DNA of 64,000 bases from Sphingobacterium arenae (GCF_014692505.1 NZ_JACNYK010000003.1:124001-188000); one strand, 5' to 3'. Counted from the first letter of the stretch, positions 44,996 through 54,303 are shown. Numbers and translations are program-made. Notes: generated by a model not told the origin, from the sequence alone.

Positions 44996-46138
44996 TTAAT
45001 GCCTGATTATATGCGGTATAAAGCGGCTTTTATCTGTAGTAATTGGCATGTCAGACTCTCTGAAGGATATGCCACAAGCCTCCTGTCCAATAACCCAACT
45101 CCCGATAATCGAAAAGCCTGTATCTTCACGATGTAAGTTAGCCAATTCTTGGTAGACATAACCTTCTTCTCCATATTCGCCTTCAGTATGATAAATCATC
45201 TGCTTGTCGTAGTACATCTCTATATTGGCACCCTCGCGCGATAGGATAGGTTTTTTAACAAAATGCTTCAAATGAATTGGTTCGTCAAAATAGGTGGGTA
45301 AGAGGTGGGGATGGTTAGGAAATAATTCCCAGAGAATGGGAAGTATCGCTTTATTGGAGAGCAGCATTTTCCACGATGGCTCTATCCATTGCGCTTCATT
45401 CGGATCGTTTATAATATGCACAGCAAACTCTTCTTGAGCCATCCATTCCCAAGGATATAATTTAAAAATAGATAGAATGGGTTCGCCTTCTAAATCTACA
45501 AAGCTATTGCCCGCCCAGCCAATATCGTCAATATAAATCAGCTTCGTATCGATGCCTGCCTGCAGTGCGGTATCTCGAAGATATTCAACGTTTGTCAAGT
45601 CCTCTAAGGTTTCTTTCGCACAGGAAAAATGTAAAATAGTTCCCTTAAGATAAGGCTTTAATTCGGTCCAACTTTTTATTAACTGTTCGTGGATGCCATT
45701 GAATTGGTCTGTAAGTTCGGGAAAGTAGTGGTTCTTCCAATACCACTGTACAATACCGGTCTCGAAAAGTGAAGTTGGTGTATCAGCATTGAATTCCAAC
45801 ATCTTTAACTCCCCACGTGTCGTGTCGTATGCAAAATCGAAACGTCCATATATCGAAGGATCATCATTATCCCAAGCATGCTCGATATGCGGAATCATAA
45901 AGGACGGTATATGAAAATGTTGATACTGTTTGTTTTTGATGATGTATTCTACGGCATCCAAACACATTTGCCACAGCTCATTGGTAGCTTTATAGATTAG
46001 ATCGGCATCCCGATTACGGATTTCGTAATAATAATCGTCGATCCAGTAAGGTATGCCATCCAATGTATGGTAACCATATCCAATAGATTCCAGACGGGTC
46101 TGCCATTGTGGATCTATACGTACTTTTTTAACCTGCAT
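44996..46138 (-). CDS. Glutathionylspermidine synthase-like ATP-grasp ligase, YgiC-like
   Basis: A 380-residue protein of the glutathionylspermidine synthase family, the ATP-grasp ligase half only, without the amidase domain. Landmarks are YGRFDFAYD, LEFNADTPTSLFETG (about 130-145), LYPWEWM and KPILSREGANIEM, which fit the ATP and peptide sites. Such stand-alone proteins, like YgiC, form amide bonds on unknown partners. Its start codon overlaps the stop of the upstream lipoprotein gene (TGATG), so it is tightly coupled to a YgiB-like protein, as in E. coli ygiB-ygiC. The product of the reaction is unknown. Confidence 0.87.
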   Translation of the reverse strand: MQVKKVRIDPQWQTRLESIGYGYHTLDGIPYWIDDYYYEIRNRDADLIYKATNELWQMCLDAVEYIIKNKQYQHFHIPSFMIPHIEHAWDNDDPSIYGRFDFAYDTTRGELKMLEFNADTPTSLFETGIVQWYWKNHYFPELTDQFNGIHEQLIKSWTELKPYLKGTILHFSCAKETLEDLTNVEYLRDTALQAGIDTKLIYIDDIGWAGNSFVDLEGEPILSIFKLYPWEWMAQEEFAVHIINDPNEAQWIEPSWKMLLSNKAILPILWELFPNHPHLLPTYFDEPIHLKHFVKKPILSREGANIEMYYDKQMIYHTEGEYGEEGYVYQELANLHREDTGFSIIGSWVIGQEACGISFRESDMPITTDKSRFIPHIIRH

Positions 46139-46509
46139 CAGGAACCATAAGAAGAGCGAGTGGTAGAAGCAGCATTACGGCCAAAACCGCCACGTTGAGC
46201 TTGATAAGCTGCGGCTTTTGCGGCATTGGTGCCGGCCACCGATTGCGGATGTAAATTGTTATTGGCGTAACCGAAGCCACCTCCCAAATGTCTAAAAGCC
46301 ATAAACCAAAGCAAGGCAGAGCCCATACCGCCTCCGGAATGCCCTTGTGTATAATTGTTTGTTACTTCTGTATAGGCTGCTGTTGTGTCTGCACGCATAA
46401 ATACACGTTGCCTGCTTTCCACATTTTGTTTATCGTTAGGCGGTGCGCAAGAAGCTAATACCGAAGTTATCAAAACCAATTTGATACTGTTTGTTGCTGT
46501 TTTTCTCAT
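46138..46509 (-). CDS. YgiB-like lipoprotein (DUF1190-type)
   Basis: A 123-residue lipoprotein (lipobox LASC, cysteine 21); the start at 46509 gives this signal, while the longer frame upstream has none. The mature part is rich in Gly and Ser with SGGGMGSALLWFMAFRHLGGG, and its end QRGGFGRNAASTTRSSYGS resembles the C-terminus of E. coli YgiB. Its stop overlaps the start of the YgiC-like ligase gene, and its start overlaps the end of the gene at 46802. The C-terminal tail is a possible acceptor for the ligase, by inference. Confidence 0.72.
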   Translation of the reverse strand: MRKTATNSIKLVLITSVLASCAPPNDKQNVESRQRVFMRADTTAAYTEVTNNYTQGHSGGGMGSALLWFMAFRHLGGGFGYANNNLHPQSVAGTNAAKAAAYQAQRGGFGRNAASTTRSSYGS

Positions 46510-46802
46510 TATTGTACAGTTACATAAATGGGCACTTTGCTCAATGTCGTAGATGAATCTGTAGTATTCCAAGTGCCCGGTGCCACAGCGGTTACGATCG
46601 TATCACTCATGGAAGTAATCTGTTCGCCATTGAACCAGATATGTTGTGTAGTGATATGCAACACGGAATCTCCTTTGGTCACTGTTTTTAAAGTGACTTC
46701 CCGAGCTGATTTTTTATCCAGTTGTTCCAATGCTTGTTCATTGTGCGTATGATGACAAGACGTAATGCTGAAAAGGCAAAGTAACGATAATAAATATTTC
46801 AT
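46509..46802 (-). CDS. Small lipoprotein, first gene of the YgiB/YgiC-like operon
   Basis: A 97-residue lipoprotein (lipobox ITSC, cysteine 16) rich in Thr and Val, predicted to be mostly beta. It is not a family I recognise. Its stop overlaps the next start (TAATG), so all three genes form one translationally coupled operon, and it likely works with the YgiB-like protein at the membrane. Confidence 0.65.
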   Translation of the reverse strand: MKYLLSLLCLFSITSCHHTHNEQALEQLDKKSAREVTLKTVTKGDSVLHITTQHIWFNGEQITSMSDTIVTAVAPGTWNTTDSSTTLSKVPIYVTVQ

Positions 46803-47025
46803 CTATTTATTTTTTCTTATGGCTGATGAACGCTCGGGTAAATAATCATTACGCTGTATCAATGACTATTTACATCTTGGTTTCATATGCTGATTTACTT
46901 CACAAACTTAGTTAAAATGCGCTGTATTTACGAATACGGAATTAAAAAACAAGGCGTATAATTGTATCACTAATTGACTGTCAGAAACTTTTTCGGTAGT
47001 GGGGGCGAAGATGTCACCACATCGT

Positions 47026-47050
47026 AAAATGTAAACGGTGTAAACATTTT
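47026..47050 (+). promoter_or_regulatory. Inverted repeat upstream of the PepSY-like gene
   Basis: AAAATGT (47026-47032) and ACATTTT (47044-47050) form a 7-bp inverted repeat with an 11-nt centre holding GTAAAC-type half sites. It lies 35 nt before the start codon and may be an operator. The rest of 46803-47084 shows no gene. Confidence 0.4.
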
Positions 47051-47084
47051 GTTTTTATAACTGTTTAATCAATATCAAATAACT

Positions 47085-47582
47085 ATGTTTATGAAAATAT
47101 TATTTTTTATAACAACGGTGGTGTTTACGTTGGGGAGTTGTAATAGTTCCACAAATACAAATAGTACGAATTCCTACAAGGAGGATCAATATGAAAAAAT
47201 TGGTCACACCGCTGATAATGGTGAGCTTCCCAAAAAAGCGAAGGATTTTTTAAATGCTCACTTTACCGATCAAAAAGTAAAGAACGTACATCACAAAAAG
47301 TCTCCCGTTGCCTACGGTACATTTTTTGAGGTTGAACTATCTGATAGAACAGAGGTGGATTTTGACAAAGATGGCAATTGGAAGGAGATTAGCAACGATC
47401 GCGACATCGAATTGCCAACTTTAATGTTACCCGACGCTATTCAAAAATACCTCGATACGCATTACGCCACAATAGGAGTGACAAGTATTGATAAAGATGA
47501 AACGGGCTATGAGTTAGAACTCATTAACGATGTAGATTTAAGTTTTGATTTGTCAGGAGTTTTTTTGCGAGAAAGTAGATAA
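47085..47582 (+). CDS. PepSY-like (DUF2874) lipoprotein
   Basis: A 165-residue lipoprotein (lipobox LGSC, cysteine 19; start at 47091 also possible). After a Ser/Asn/Thr linker, two repeats of about 60 residues follow: PKKAKDFLNAHFTDQKVKNV...YEVEL-like and DAIQKYLDTHYATIGVTSID...YELELINDVDLSFD. This is the two-copy layout of PepSY-like or beta-lactamase-inhibitor-protein-like domains common in Bacteroidota. It probably binds a protein or peptide in the periplasm. It has its own promoter region with an inverted repeat. Confidence 0.82.
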   Translation: MFMKILFFITTVVFTLGSCNSSTNTNSTNSYKEDQYEKIGHTADNGELPKKAKDFLNAHFTDQKVKNVHHKKSPVAYGTFFEVELSDRTEVDFDKDGNWKEISNDRDIELPTLMLPDAIQKYLDTHYATIGVTSIDKDETGYELELINDVDLSFDLSGVFLRESR

Positions 47583-47634
47583 TGAAGGCTGATCAGTATG
47601 GAGAAAACAGACTGGGGTTACGATGTGCAGTATA

Positions 47635-48096
47635 TCAAAAACTAATATTATGCGCATTTTTTATTTCCGCCATTACAAAAGTGCTCTGTGTACTTCCTAT
47701 GCTTTCAACGGTGCCTAATTTGTTAAATACAAACTCCTGATAATGCTTCATATCCTTTGCAAATACTTTTAAGATAAAATCGTAGTCGCCAGAAATATTA
47801 TAGCATTCTACCACCTCATCGATTTTGAGGATGTCTTCTACAAAACGATGTCCAATCTTGCGGTCATGTTGTTTCAGTTTAATATTACAAAAGACAATAA
47901 AACCTTGGCTGAATTTTTCGGGATTGAGTAAAGCAATATACTTTTTGATGTATCCTTCATTTTCCAATCTTCTTACTCTTTGTAAGACCGGAGTTGGCGA
48001 CAAATTTACTTGTTTAGCCAAATCCTTAATTGTATGATTAGAATCATTTCCCAATATTTTCAATAACAATAAATCTGTCTTATCAAGCTCTTCCAT
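47635..48096 (-). CDS. Lrp/AsnC family transcriptional regulator
   Basis: A 153-residue regulator with the N-terminal helix-turn-helix (about 5-60, TIKDLAKQVNLSPTPVLQRVRRLENEGYI) and the C-terminal RAM ligand-binding domain (about 70-150, VVECYNISGDYDFILKV). Such proteins respond to amino acids. It is transcribed away from the epimerase/MetE-like pair, which may be its target. Confidence 0.93.
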   Translation of the reverse strand: MEELDKTDLLLLKILGNDSNHTIKDLAKQVNLSPTPVLQRVRRLENEGYIKKYIALLNPEKFSQGFIVFCNIKLKQHDRKIGHRFVEDILKIDEVVECYNISGDYDFILKVFAKDMKHYQEFVFNKLGTVESIGSTQSTFVMAEIKNAHNISF

Positions 48097-48298
48097 AGCA
48101 TAAAATTCTTTTGGAAAGACAAATCTAATTAATAAAAAGATTTTTTCGCTAAAAAGATCATGTAAAATAGCTGTGTCATCTAATTTTTTAAAAAAATATG
48201 GTTATTAATGCGTAGAAACTAACTTTGCGTAGCGTATAATCGAAGATTGACTTTATCGCGATTATAGGAGACTGTTCAGCATAAACACAGTATAATTT

Positions 48299-49312
48299 AT
48301 GAAATTTTTAGTTACCGGAGGTACCGGATTTATTGGAGCACGTGTGGTTGTCAACCTATGGGAGCGTAATATACCCGTAGTCGTTGCCGATTTAGATTTG
48401 AATATAGCTTGGACGAAGCAAATTGCTCTTTTAAAGCATCGTGAAGATCCTGTCAAGCTTGCTGAGATTCAGCAACAGATAAATCAAACCTCATTCGTCA
48501 ACCTCGATGTGTCGAATAGAAAGCAGGTTAATGAGGTGTTTTGTAAATTTCCGGATATAACGCATGTGATTCATTTGGCTTATCTGATGAGTGCGGAAGT
48601 GGAAGCCGATCAGAGTCGTGGTGCTGCTGTCAATATTCAAGGTATGATCAATATGTTTGATATGACCGTGGATCATAGACTGGTACGCCTTGTGTTCGCT
48701 AGTAGCGAAACTATTTATGGCGCTAATCACAGTGCCTATGGCGACGCAGACTATGCCGTAAAGGAGGATGACTTTTGCTCTCTTGACGATCATTTTTATA
48801 CCTATGGGGTAATGAAAATGCTCAATGAGTTTACAGCGCAGAAGTATATTAAAAATAAAGGAGTCAGTATTGCTGCTATGCGTCCGCCGGTGGTATATGG
48901 TGATGGAAGGATGCGCGGATCCGTTCTCTGGGCCTGCGAGTTTGCTACAAATCCCGCACTTGGACGACCTGTTAAATTACCGTTCTCAAAAGAAGCTCGC
49001 GACTGCTGGATTTACGTGGATGATGTCGCTGAGCAGTTTGTCCGACTTTCTTTAAAACCAAAACTGGATCACTTTGCATACAACAACGGCGGACATTCCG
49101 TAACGGCGGAGGAGCTAATGCAGACGGTTCAACATATTGTTCCGGATACAAAATACGAATTTGATGAAAGTGTTCCACGCACAGCATTGATTGATCGTTG
49201 TGATAGTACGCGTTTGGAGCGAGAAATTGGATTTATCCCTCGATCACTTCAAGAGGGCGTGAAAGCACAAATTGAAGAAGCTCGTTGTAGGCAACTGCAG
49301 GTCAGTTACTAA
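48299..49312 (+). CDS. NAD-dependent epimerase/dehydratase (extended SDR)
   Basis: A 337-residue extended short-chain dehydrogenase. TGGTGFIGARVV (about 6-17) binds NAD, and the active site YGVMK (Tyr and Lys, about 174-178) is present with an upstream SSE triad residue region (FASSETIYG). It lies 53 nt ahead of the MetE-like gene. The substrate is unknown; a sugar nucleotide or a small hydroxy acid is possible. Confidence 0.88.
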   Translation: MKFLVTGGTGFIGARVVVNLWERNIPVVVADLDLNIAWTKQIALLKHREDPVKLAEIQQQINQTSFVNLDVSNRKQVNEVFCKFPDITHVIHLAYLMSAEVEADQSRGAAVNIQGMINMFDMTVDHRLVRLVFASSETIYGANHSAYGDADYAVKEDDFCSLDDHFYTYGVMKMLNEFTAQKYIKNKGVSIAAMRPPVVYGDGRMRGSVLWACEFATNPALGRPVKLPFSKEARDCWIYVDDVAEQFVRLSLKPKLDHFAYNNGGHSVTAEELMQTVQHIVPDTKYEFDESVPRTALIDRCDSTRLEREIGFIPRSLQEGVKAQIEEARCRQLQVSY

Positions 49313-49365
49313 AAAACTTCTATATTTATTGATAATAAAATTACGATATTAAAAAAGAAAGATAT

Positions 49366-50355
49366 ATGTCAGGATTTCGCAATACAGTCGTGGGCAGTTA
49401 TCCCCGTCCCGAAAAATTAGAGGATACGATGAAACGACCTGTGATGGACCGGGAGGAAGTGGATAATTACATTGAGTGGGCGACAAAAGACCAAGCTAGC
49501 TTGGGGCTGGATACGATCACCGATGGTGAAGGATACAGGGAAAATATGTACTATTTTTATCAAAAGCGTATTGATGGTATTACTTTCGAGGATATGCCTA
49601 AGGTTTCGTTTGGGACGGCTGGTTTTGGTATCGAATGTCCCCGAGTGATCGGAGAACTGAAGAATTCACGTTTTGATATCGCCCGTAATTGGAAAATTGC
49701 TCGTGATGCTGCACCCGATGACGTAGAAGTTAAGCTGACCGTCACAGGACCGCATGTTTTGTATCGTTTCAGTGTGAACGAGCGGAAAGACCTTTATCCT
49801 GATGCACCGGCTTTGTGTCGTGCTTGGGCGAATGTTTTGAGAGGTGAAATTGCGGATGCTATCACCCTGGGTTGTACGCACGTGCAGTTTGATGAGCCTA
49901 TGTGGACAGAATCTCCTGAGGAAAGCCTATGGGCAGCGGAAATCTTGGCGGAACTGATCGAATCGCTTCCGAAAAAAGTGCGGGTGGGCTTGCATGTATG
50001 TGGTGGTAATCCCCGTAGAAAGCGAGTTTATTTTACGAAATATATGGATCTGATAGAAGCATTTAAAACTGTTCCCGTGGACGAACTGTTGCTGGAACAT
50101 TGTACGCTTGGCTACAATATGCTGGAACTATTTGATGATTGGGATTTTAAAGGTGATTTGGCAATAGGCGTTATTGATCAGCGCAGCGATGACCTAGAGT
50201 CCGTAGAAGTAATACGGGAGCGTGTAAAACCAGCATTAGAATACTTTCCGGCGGATCGCTTGATACTAACGAGTGAATGTGGATTTGGTCATGTACCTCT
50301 TGAAATCACCCACGCCAAATTGAAACGCTTAGTAGAGGCATCTAAAGTATTGTAA
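49366..50355 (+). CDS. Stand-alone MetE-type methyltransferase catalytic domain
   Basis: A 329-residue protein equal to the C-terminal zinc domain of cobalamin-independent methionine synthase; the N-terminal folate half is absent. Zinc ligands are kept: His and Cys in LHVCGG, Glu in LLLEHC and Cys in SECGFG. VGSYPRP near the start is the family's opening motif. Stand-alone forms can use other methyl donors or act in xenobiotic dealkylation. The gene pairs with an epimerase gene and lies near an Lrp regulator. It ends before a terminator. The methyl donor is unknown. Confidence 0.87.
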   Translation: MSGFRNTVVGSYPRPEKLEDTMKRPVMDREEVDNYIEWATKDQASLGLDTITDGEGYRENMYYFYQKRIDGITFEDMPKVSFGTAGFGIECPRVIGELKNSRFDIARNWKIARDAAPDDVEVKLTVTGPHVLYRFSVNERKDLYPDAPALCRAWANVLRGEIADAITLGCTHVQFDEPMWTESPEESLWAAEILAELIESLPKKVRVGLHVCGGNPRRKRVYFTKYMDLIEAFKTVPVDELLLEHCTLGYNMLELFDDWDFKGDLAIGVIDQRSDDLESVEVIRERVKPALEYFPADRLILTSECGFGHVPLEITHAKLKRLVEASKVL

Positions 50356-50377
50356 GAGACCTTAATTGTCTAAAGGA

Positions 50378-50412
50378 GGGCGTATCTGATGTTGTTGATA
50401 CGACCCTTTTTT
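50378..50412 (+). terminator. Terminator of the epimerase/MetE-like operon
   Basis: GGGCGTATC (50378-50386) pairs with GATACGACCC (50397-50406) with one bulged A, followed by TTTTTTATTTTT. Confidence 0.8.
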
Positions 50413-50560
50413 ATTTTTGTGGATATAAATAGTTCCTATTTGTTTTTATTAACCGGTTCGCCGAACAAAATCTATTGTTATGCTATTAGAAAGATAGGAA
50501 AAGATGTATCTTTAGATAGCGCATAGAATTATAATGTAAACCATATAAAAAACGATTACT

Positions 50561-51472
50561 ATGATGTCAAACATTGGGCTCATCATCGAAGAGCGAGCAG
50601 CAGATATCGGGAACTTTTTAGTAGGAAGATTACTGCCATTTCGCCAAAAGCGAGCGGTGGGGCCGTTTGTCTTTATTGATCACATGGGACCGTCGGCGTT
50701 GAAAGACTATGAAAATCTAGATGTTCCTCCACATCCCCATATAGGCCTCTCCACATTAACTTATCTCTTTGAAGGTGCTATTTTCCATCGAGATAGTATA
50801 GGAAGTGCCATGGAGATTGAGCCGGGTGCGGTGAATTGGATGACCGCCGGGAAGGGCGTCGTTCACTCGGAAAGAACACCGGAGTACCTTCGAACAACGG
50901 ATAAGAACTTGCACGGATTTCAGATTTGGGTCGCACTTCCCAAGGATATGGAACAGAGTGAACCAACTTTTCATCATATCGGCGCTGAAGAGATACCGAT
51001 ATGGGCGGAAGGGAATACACAATATAAATTAATCGCGGGGGAGGCATTTGGAAGAAAATCGCCCGTACCTGTCCACAGTAAGATGTTCTTTATAGAAATT
51101 AAGACCCAGACAGCACAGAAGTTAAAAATAGGGGAAGAATTATATGGCGAAGTAGGCTTATATGTTTTAAACGGTAAGGTGAATATAGAAGGTAATGATT
51201 ATGGAATTAAACAGTTAATGATAGCAAAAAATGCCCAACTTTGTGAATTTGAAACCAGCGACAATTGCACGGTCTATCTTTTCGGTGGGGAACCCTTTGA
51301 TGACGAACGTTTTATATATTGGAACTTTGTGAGCTCTGATAGAGCATTGATCGAAGAGGCGAAAGTAAACTGGAAAAACCAAAATTACGACGCTTTTCCA
51401 TTGGTTCCCGGTGATAATGATGAATATGTACCGCTACCGGAAACGGGTTTGAATGTGAAAAATAGGAGCTAG
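50561..51472 (+). CDS. Pirin family protein
   Basis: A 303-residue bicupin. The metal-binding residues lie in PPHPHIGLSTLTYL (His pair, about 58-62) and the following His/Glu of VVHSERTPE (about 102-110), as in bacterial pirins. Some of these are quercetinases or affect metabolic enzymes. Its end overlaps the convergent esterase gene by 4 nt. Which activity it has cannot be told. Confidence 0.92.
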   Translation: MMSNIGLIIEERAADIGNFLVGRLLPFRQKRAVGPFVFIDHMGPSALKDYENLDVPPHPHIGLSTLTYLFEGAIFHRDSIGSAMEIEPGAVNWMTAGKGVVHSERTPEYLRTTDKNLHGFQIWVALPKDMEQSEPTFHHIGAEEIPIWAEGNTQYKLIAGEAFGRKSPVPVHSKMFFIEIKTQTAQKLKIGEELYGEVGLYVLNGKVNIEGNDYGIKQLMIAKNAQLCEFETSDNCTVYLFGGEPFDDERFIYWNFVSSDRALIEEAKVNWKNQNYDAFPLVPGDNDEYVPLPETGLNVKNRS

Positions 51473-52086
51473 GATAGAATTTTATTGGCCCATTCAATTT
51501 CTTCTTGATTGATCGCGTGTCCAGCGTTTTCATAGACCTGTAGGTTCACTACAGCATTCATCTCCTTTAATATGTTTTCCGTTTCAAATACCCGCTCAAT
51601 GGGCACATGAAAATCTGGGGTACTCGTACCTATAAAGACTGGAGTCTGTTGAAAATCACCACCATAGTTAGCTCTATTGATTTTTTCGCCAATTACTCCG
51701 CCGATAATAGCGACGACACCGCCAAATTTCCGCGCATTTCTGGTGATATACTCTAATGTTAAACATGCTCCTTGGGAAAACCCAAAAAAGTAAATGTTTT
51801 CTGACGTTATACCTGCATCTATAGCCGCTTTTACGGTCGTGGCCACGATATTAATAGCCGAAGAAAGCCAAGGCTCATTTTGCTCGGCAGGTGCAATAAA
51901 TGATTTGGGATACCAAGTATGGTTTGTAGCCTGAGGGGCCAATAGGGCATAGCCACCCACATTTAAATGTTGGGTTAATCCCAAAATATCTTCCGCGCGA
52001 CCACCTCGTCCATGAATCATAATAAGAACCTTCGCTGCTTCGTTTAAAGCTGTTCCTGCTGTTTTTATGTCTAAGTGATGTACCAT
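51469..52086 (-). CDS. Alpha/beta hydrolase, phospholipase/carboxylesterase family
   Basis: A 205-residue cytoplasmic esterase. HGRGGRAED is the oxyanion region, GFSQGACL (about 103-110) is the nucleophile elbow with the catalytic Ser, and NAGHAI near 195 holds the catalytic His; Asp is in TSTPDFHVP. It fits the small acyl-protein-thioesterase-like group. It converges with the pirin gene, as often seen in Bacteroidota, without a proven link. The 249-nt gap 52087-52335 upstream holds no visible gene. Confidence 0.9.
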   Translation of the reverse strand: MVHHLDIKTAGTALNEAAKVLIMIHGRGGRAEDILGLTQHLNVGGYALLAPQATNHTWYPKSFIAPAEQNEPWLSSAINIVATTVKAAIDAGITSENIYFFGFSQGACLTLEYITRNARKFGGVVAIIGGVIGEKINRANYGGDFQQTPVFIGTSTPDFHVPIERVFETENILKEMNAVVNLQVYENAGHAINQEEIEWANKILS

Positions 52087-52335
52087 TTTTTACTATTTCT
52101 TCTTGTCGATACCAAGCATTTTTATATTCGATTTTTCGATAATACAAAGATAACCAGGTTTTTCTTTTGCTACATTGACCTAGGTTAAGAAGTTCTTTTT
52201 CTCGATTTGTATTCCGATGTTTATATCCCTTAGATTGGCTTGTTTTTGTTAGAGATCATTGTTGTGCGATTGTTTTTGTAAACTAAACTAGACGTTATTT
52301 GTTTAAAATAAAATAGGAATATATTATCTAGCTAT

Positions 52336-52797
52336 ATGAATGTACATAATTTAAGAGGAAAGAATTGGACAGCCAGAAAAATAGACCAAACATATATCTT
52401 AAGTATTGCCGATAAGAGTAGCATTGTGGACACGTTAACCGATTTCCTAATGGTGCAAAAAATTGTTGCGGGTGAAATTACCGGAATTGGGGCTACTAAT
52501 GAAGCTACTTTGCGTTTTTTTGATCCAGATACTAAAAATTATATCGATAAAACATTTACTGAACAAATGGAAATTAGCAATCTTTCTGGTAATATTTCTG
52601 AAGTGGGGGGAAAACCCATGTTGCATTTGCATGTGACATTGGGTAAAAGTGATTATTCTGCCTTAGCGGGACATCTTTTTGATGCAAAAATACGTGGTGC
52701 AGGCGAGTTTTTTATTACTGCCATCAACAATAAAGTTATAAAAGTAAAAAACGAAGATATAGGATTAAATTTTTATGATTTCGAAAACAACGTTTAA
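52336..52797 (+). CDS. PPC-domain (DUF296, PD1-like) protein
   Basis: A 153-residue protein with a single PPC domain. HLHVTLGKSDYSALAGHLFD (about 97-116) holds the conserved histidines that bind metal, and GEITGIGATNEATLRFFD is the N-terminal strand-helix part. In plants the domain occurs with AT-hooks; here no AT-hook is present, as in all bacterial forms. Function in bacteria is not established. Confidence 0.88.
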   Translation: MNVHNLRGKNWTARKIDQTYILSIADKSSIVDTLTDFLMVQKIVAGEITGIGATNEATLRFFDPDTKNYIDKTFTEQMEISNLSGNISEVGGKPMLHLHVTLGKSDYSALAGHLFDAKIRGAGEFFITAINNKVIKVKNEDIGLNFYDFENNV

Positions 52798-52828
52798 ACT
52801 TTTTGTATACCTCTAGTATTGCATCATA

Positions 52829-52858
52829 GTTGCAAGTGAAAAATATTTTCTATCTTTG
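52829..52858 (+). promoter_or_regulatory. Promoter of the methyltransferase gene
   Basis: TATCTTTG (52851-52858) is a perfect -7 box with GTTG (52829-52832) 18 bp upstream. It overlaps an in-frame TTG and abuts an ATG at 52859, so the real start codon is the ATG at 52877. Confidence 0.55.
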
Positions 52859-52876
52859 ATGGGAGATACGAACATC

Positions 52877-53476
52877 ATGACAGAGTTTTGGGAAGAGGCA
52901 TTTCGCGATAAACAGACAATGTGGGGCTTCGAGCCTAGCCAATCCGCGATACTTACAAAAGATTTTTTTGTAGAAAAGGGCATCAAGAAGATACTTATAC
53001 CCGGTATTGGTTATGGACGAAATGCACAGGTTTTCATTGAAATTGGAATGGAAGTGACCGGAATTGAAATTTCAAAAACGGCGATTGCATTAGCGAGAAA
53101 ACATTACGGAACAGATATGGTTATTCATCATGGTTCGGTAGCTGATATACCTTTCTATAAGAATCAATATGCTGGTATTTTTTGTTATGCCTTAATTCAC
53201 TTATTGGACCGTGACGAAAGAGCAAAGCTGATAGACGACTGCTATAACCAGCTTGCCGAAAACGGCTATATGGTCTTTACGGCTATCACCAAGAAAGCAC
53301 GAACTTACGGACAAGGAAAACAAATAAGCAAAGATCGTTTTGAGCTCTTTGGAGGAGTAAAAATGTTTTTTTACGACAACCAATCCGTAGAGAAAGAATT
53401 TGGTAAATACGGGTTGGTTGAAGTTACCGAGGTAAACGAAAATTATCCATTCTATTTGATAAAATGTAGAAAATAA
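52877..53476 (+). CDS. Class I SAM-dependent methyltransferase
   Basis: A 199-residue small-molecule methyltransferase starting at MTEFWEEAF. ILIPGIGYGRNAQVFIEIG (about 37-55) is the SAM-binding motif I, and DIPFYKNQYAGIFCYALIHL covers motifs II and III. The WGFEPSQSA opening resembles thiopurine or TehB-like enzymes that detoxify small compounds. The start is set by the promoter at 52829. The substrate is unknown. Confidence 0.85.
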   Translation: MTEFWEEAFRDKQTMWGFEPSQSAILTKDFFVEKGIKKILIPGIGYGRNAQVFIEIGMEVTGIEISKTAIALARKHYGTDMVIHHGSVADIPFYKNQYAGIFCYALIHLLDRDERAKLIDDCYNQLAENGYMVFTAITKKARTYGQGKQISKDRFELFGGVKMFFYDNQSVEKEFGKYGLVEVTEVNENYPFYLIKCRK

Positions 53477-53541
53477 ATTCATTTCCATGCGCCGACGTGA
53501 TTCTTAGGCACGGATTTGTTGAATATAAAATGTATAATTTG

Positions 53542-54303
53542 CTAATGAATCGCCGCGATGATTGTTTTGGAGGCTTCTTGGATTATACCGACATCAACAG
53601 AATAGGAGATATATTTAACGCCTACATTTTTCCAATATCGTGCGCTTTCCAGCTGATCTGTAAAAACACCCACGACGATATTTTTTTTCAAACACTTATC
53701 GATAATCTCTGTCATTTTCTCAATAACAACTTCATGTGTTACCTGCCCAGGGACACCCAGTGACTGAGATAGATCATAAGGGCCAATGAAAGCAATATCG
53801 ATACCAGCCACATTAATGATTTCTTCTAAATTCTGGATAGCTTCGGTACCTTCCAGTTGTAGGATCACAAAACTTTTATTAGCCTGCTCGAAATATTCAA
53901 AGCGGTCCTTATCGGAGAAGTTGGCAGCACGTACAAAGCGGCAAACGCCACGTTCCCCTTGAGGACCAAATTTGGCGTAAGAAATCGCACGAGCGGCTTC
54001 TTCAGCATTCGTTATCTGTGGAACCTGTACGCCTTTGGCACCTATATCCAGGGCTTTACCGATATGGGATGGATTGAGTTCTGGAACCCTAATGATGGGA
54101 AATGTATGGCTAATCTCCGCAGCTCGGACCAGGTGTTGGGCATTTAGAATGCTGTTGGGGCCGTGTTCCAAGTCGATGATTATAAAATCGAAACCTGCAT
54201 ATCCCATTGCCTCAACCATAGAAGCATCTGAAGTTTTTGAAAAGGGACCTATGACGATCTCTCCATTAGCTAACTTTTCTTCGAATCTACTTAAATTTAC
54301 CAT
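53542..54303 (-). CDS. HpcH/HpaI family class II aldolase, probable KDGal aldolase
   Basis: A 253-residue metal-dependent aldolase that splits 2-keto-3-deoxy sugar acids to pyruvate and an aldehyde. IIIDLEHGPNS (about 41-51) with the catalytic His, VPQITNAEEAARAI, and AFIGPYDLSQSLG (about 170-182) match the family. It is the last gene of the operon and overlaps galactonate dehydratase by 7 nt, so its likely substrate is 2-keto-3-deoxygalactonate. No kinase gene is present, which points to the direct, non-phosphorylated cleavage. The family is firm; the substrate is inferred. Confidence 0.87.
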   Translation of the reverse strand: MVNLSRFEEKLANGEIVIGPFSKTSDASMVEAMGYAGFDFIIIDLEHGPNSILNAQHLVRAAEISHTFPIIRVPELNPSHIGKALDIGAKGVQVPQITNAEEAARAISYAKFGPQGERGVCRFVRAANFSDKDRFEYFEQANKSFVILQLEGTEAIQNLEEIINVAGIDIAFIGPYDLSQSLGVPGQVTHEVVIEKMTEIIDKCLKKNIVVGVFTDQLESARYWKNVGVKYISYSVDVGIIQEASKTIIAAIH

